Below are positions 61,485 to 64,000 of a stretch of 64,000 bases of DNA, piece after piece. The stretch comes from a virus. The notes below the pieces were generated by a model that saw nothing but the letters and a program-made list of their open reading frames with translations, was not told the origin of the DNA and ran no database searches. The position numbers were made by a program, and so were the translations under genes. Positions within the stretch are counted from its first letter, which is position 1, and every line of letters begins with the position of its first letter. The stretch lies in the IMG/VR virus record IMGVR_UViG_3300033153_010610, positions 1 through 64,000 of that record, one strand, 5' to 3'.

Positions 61485-62503
61485 GACGTCGAGTACCCAC
61501 TGACGGATATGACCGGGCCCGTCATGTTCTGGAGTTGGGTATCGTACTCAACACCTACCTGCCAGGCCATCCGAGCAACAAGACGGGGTCCGATGTCGAG
61601 TGTGACGTCCTCCTCGTTGTCTCGCGTCAACTCCACCGGAATGTTCCGGTGATGCAGAAGGGGTCTGGTGTCAATTCTCAGTGGCCCAGATGGATACCTG
61701 TCCCGAGCACAAGAGACATGGCAGACCCAGAAGGGTCTGTGCAGATCGGGTTCAATCCGGACACGTCAAAATTATCGCGCTTGGATGACCTGGACGGAGA
61801 ACAAGTCATCGTAGGGTACGTACGGGGTAACAACACTGACCCCATCGTCATGGGTACCCTTGGGCATAGCCAAAGCAAACTGACCCCTAAGAGCCGAGAG
61901 GGCCGGCTACATCGACTGCTGCATCAAGGCACTGCAGTTGGTGTGAGCGAATCGGGGGCGCCCTTCCTAGACATCCGGCACTCAAAAGGGAGCGTCGCTA
62001 CCAAAGTGACAGTGGCCGTACTCGACCACCAGTCCGTAGATGTAGTCTCCCCTTCCGGCACTTTTTCAGTCCAGGCAGTTAGTGATGGTGTGCTGCTGAG
62101 GCATAGCGGGGGAGGGCGGGTATACTTCGACTCCCAAGGCAATTGCGGGGTGATCAGTGATTCACATAGGGCTGCCGTCCAGATGAGGGTGGGCCCCAGT
62201 TCGTTGGTGCTGGAACAGAACGCTAAGTCCGGTGTTTCCGTCTCAACCCTGGCTGGTAAGACCGTCCAATTGGTGGAGACCTCCAGCGAGTCTGCGAAGG
62301 GAGTCATCTCTCTCCGCGGGTCTGGCATTTCCGTCGAGAAGGACGGGGAGGAACTCCTCCAGATCATCTACGACCTGATGCAAGTTGTTGAAGGCCTTAC
62401 AGACAGTCAAACGGCTAATCCTGTTCTGACCCGTGGAAGTACAGTGATTGATTTGGTTCCGTTACTCCGAGCTCGCCTAGAGAAGATTGGAGACCTCGAA
62501 TGA
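61481..62503 (+). CDS. Baseplate spike / gpV-like protein, GTG start
   Basis: 340 residues starting MRRRVPTDGYDRARHVLELG from the GTG at 61481, overlapping the hub stop. An OB-like part (RWIPVPSTRDMADPEGSVQI, then VIVGYVRGNNTDPIVMGTLG) is followed by beta-helix-like repeats (VDVVSPSGTFSVQAVSDGVL, LEQNAKSGVSVSTLAGKTVQ). The C-terminus is helical. This is the arrangement of gpV/gp45-type spikes that form the central needle below the hub. Confidence 0.78.
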   Translation: MRRRVPTDGYDRARHVLELGIVLNTYLPGHPSNKTGSDVECDVLLVVSRQLHRNVPVMQKGSGVNSQWPRWIPVPSTRDMADPEGSVQIGFNPDTSKLSRLDDLDGEQVIVGYVRGNNTDPIVMGTLGHSQSKLTPKSREGRLHRLLHQGTAVGVSESGAPFLDIRHSKGSVATKVTVAVLDHQSVDVVSPSGTFSVQAVSDGVLLRHSGGGRVYFDSQGNCGVISDSHRAAVQMRVGPSSLVLEQNAKSGVSVSTLAGKTVQLVETSSESAKGVISLRGSGISVEKDGEELLQIIYDLMQVVEGLTDSQTANPVLTRGSTVIDLVPLLRARLEKIGDLE

Positions 62504-64000
62504 CCACCGACTCTGACGTTCTAGGAACTGCGATACGGGACCAACTCGTCACCGACGGGCATATCGTCAATCCGGCCACCTTGAAGGGTGATGCGCTGCG
62601 CTCACACATGCGTACGCAGAACTACGATCGTCTGGAAGAGTGGTGGCAGTCGGTCGCCAAGCAACTGAGGTCTCTCACTGACTCCGTCACAGCCTCTGAC
62701 GTCTCCTCAGACGCCTTCGATGAGGTTACAGCCACCAACGTCCAGACTGCCCTTGAACAACTCGGCAACGCCTCCTCAATTCGCGTGGCTGCGCTCAATG
62801 GTCCTCAGTTCAACACCGTCCAAGAGGTCTTTGACATCACCCTCTCCGCGGGCATCGTCAGCGGAGGGGTTATCACCGACGATGGTGACGGGACCATCAG
62901 CGTGTCGGCCGGCGTAGGATTCATCCGAGCGACAGACTCTGATACCGCAGAGGTCTTGGCCTTCAGTTTCTCAGCGGAGAGCGGCACCCTAGTCAATCTC
63001 GTCGACAACTCTCTCAACTACGTCTACGTCGAGTACAATGCTGGCGTCCCCCGGATAGTTTCTGCGGCAACAGAGCCCACAAACCACAACATGAACGTGG
63101 TGCTCGGGTCCGTCCATCGAGCAGGGACTAACCTACATCCAACAGATCGCCGGGAACGTGTTGGCAACATTGCCCATCGCTTGTCGGAGCGGATGATTGG
63201 TGTTGACGGGCTGACTCATCAGACGGGCGGGATTGTAGGAGCGACTGGGGTTCGCAATCTATCGGCCACCGCAGGTACGTGGTGGCTTGGCCTGAATGAG
63301 ATCACCTCACGAGCATTCGATACGTCGGTAGGCGTCTTCCCAGACACGCTCATCACTTTCTATCGTGATGGTGCTGGCGACTGGACGGTCTTCACCGACC
63401 CTCAGGTCGACAACACTCAGTACGACGATGGGTCTGGAGTGCTGGCCGCCCTCGGCGTGAATCGATACGGCGTCCATTGGATCTTCATCGGTGTCGACGA
63501 CCACATCTATTCGATATTCGGGCGTGGCAACTACACGCTGAACCAAGCAAATGACTCGGATGCTCCGGTCGACCTCCCACCCCATCTCCAGGAGAACCAC
63601 GGCGCGCTCGCAGCCAAGGTCATCATTCAGGAGAGTGCAGCAGCGGTCACTTCGATTGAGTCGGCGTTCATCACCAAGCTCGCTTTCGGTGGTGTGACTG
63701 TTCATGCCGATCTGACTGGTCTAGTCGCTCCTGTTGATGATCATACTCAATACGTGCACGGGGCCGGCCGTGCCGGCGGCCAGGTCATCATTGGCGGCAC
63801 AGGTGCCGGAGATGACCTCACGCTGCAGACGACATCGAATGCAGCCAAGGGCTCCTACCTGTTCTCGGAACTCACGACCAACGGGTTTGTGAAGACCTCG
63901 TCGGGTACCGGCGCCTTGTCAGTCTCAGCCAGTGTTGACCTGACTACCGACGTCACGGGCATCTTGCCCCTGGAGAATGGCGGGACTGAACTCGACGCCA
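62500..64000 (+). CDS. Tail fibre or baseplate-wedge protein, C-terminus beyond window
   Basis: Open from the ATG at 62500 (MTTDSDVLGTAIRDQLVTDG) to the window end, 500 codons. A helical N-terminus is followed by fibre-type beta text: FDEVTATNVQTALEQLGNAS, GGVITDDGDGTISVSAGVGF and YVYVEYNAGVPRIVSAATEP. Later come the repeat motifs DDHTQYVHGAGRAGGQVIIG and TNGFVKTSSGTGALS, which recur in phage fibres. Probably receptor-binding or fibre-attachment. Coupled to the spike gene by ATGA. Confidence 0.8.
   Translation, partial: MTTDSDVLGTAIRDQLVTDGHIVNPATLKGDALRSHMRTQNYDRLEEWWQSVAKQLRSLTDSVTASDVSSDAFDEVTATNVQTALEQLGNASSIRVAALNGPQFNTVQEVFDITLSAGIVSGGVITDDGDGTISVSAGVGFIRATDSDTAEVLAFSFSAESGTLVNLVDNSLNYVYVEYNAGVPRIVSAATEPTNHNMNVVLGSVHRAGTNLHPTDRRERVGNIAHRLSERMIGVDGLTHQTGGIVGATGVRNLSATAGTWWLGLNEITSRAFDTSVGVFPDTLITFYRDGAGDWTVFTDPQVDNTQYDDGSGVLAALGVNRYGVHWIFIGVDDHIYSIFGRGNYTLNQANDSDAPVDLPPHLQENHGALAAKVIIQESAAAVTSIESAFITKLAFGGVTVHADLTGLVAPVDDHTQYVHGAGRAGGQVIIGGTGAGDDLTLQTTSNAAKGSYLFSELTTNGFVKTSSGTGALSVSASVDLTTDVTGILPLENGGTELDA

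Overview
The window is part of a large dsDNA tailed-phage genome with a contractile tail (myovirus morphology). The evidence is a complete virion module in the usual order: terminase large subunit, portal, maturation protease, major capsid protein, head-tail connectors, tail sheath, tail tube, tail-assembly chaperone pair, tape measure, baseplate hub, spike and the start of a fibre gene. Most genes are GC-rich and packed with ATGA, TGATG or GTGA start/stop overlaps. There are no ribosomal, metabolic or integrase genes. The host cannot be named from the sequence, and both window ends cut through genes.

Layout. (1) 1-8.0 kb, minus strand: about 20 small genes of unknown function in short operons. 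Seven tRNA-like elements lie in the gaps, each after a stop codon and before the next leader. Two promoters share CCGGTTGACA-N17-CAGWAT. (2) 8.0-9.6 kb: no convincing gene. A cluster of tandem repeats, iteron-like CATGTAGG motifs and nested inverted repeats resembles a replication origin or another DNA-processing locus. (3) 9.6-11.0 kb, plus strand: four unknown genes, the first probably leaderless, closed by an intrinsic terminator. (4) 11.0-12.2 kb: a second largely non-coding stretch. (5) 12.2-12.8 kb: two minus-strand genes, divergent from (6) across a twin operator-like region. (6) 13.0-20.1 kb, plus strand: an operon of small unknown proteins, two long coiled-coil proteins, an Rnl1-type RNA ligase and a duplicated zinc-ribbon gene. 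(7) 31.7-20.0 kb, minus strand: endolysin amidase, zinc-ribbon proteins, a SLOG-like protein, a Mom-like DNA-modification enzyme, a C5-cytosine methyltransferase, a MazG-like protein, a tandem-HTH protein, a ParB-like protein and an XRE regulator. (8) 31.9-35.9 kb, plus strand: SSB, Dam-like N6-adenine methyltransferase and small proteins. (9) 38.0-35.8 kb, minus strand: terminase and a GroES-like co-chaperonin. (10) 38.1-64 kb, plus strand: the head and tail genes.

How it fits together. Regions 1 and 6-8 look like early or middle functions: host interaction, RNA repair, DNA modification against restriction, nucleotide-pool control and replication. Region 10 is the late virion module. Expression appears to switch at three divergent intergenic regions (12.83-13.03, 31.74-31.87 and 37.95-38.10 kb). 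Lysis uses the amidase at 20.0 kb, and cell-wall penetration probably uses a second amidase domain inside the baseplate hub. No holin was recognised.

Limits. All calls come from reading motifs, start sites and gene order. No database search, structure prediction or RNA folding program was run. Most small genes are genuinely unidentified.
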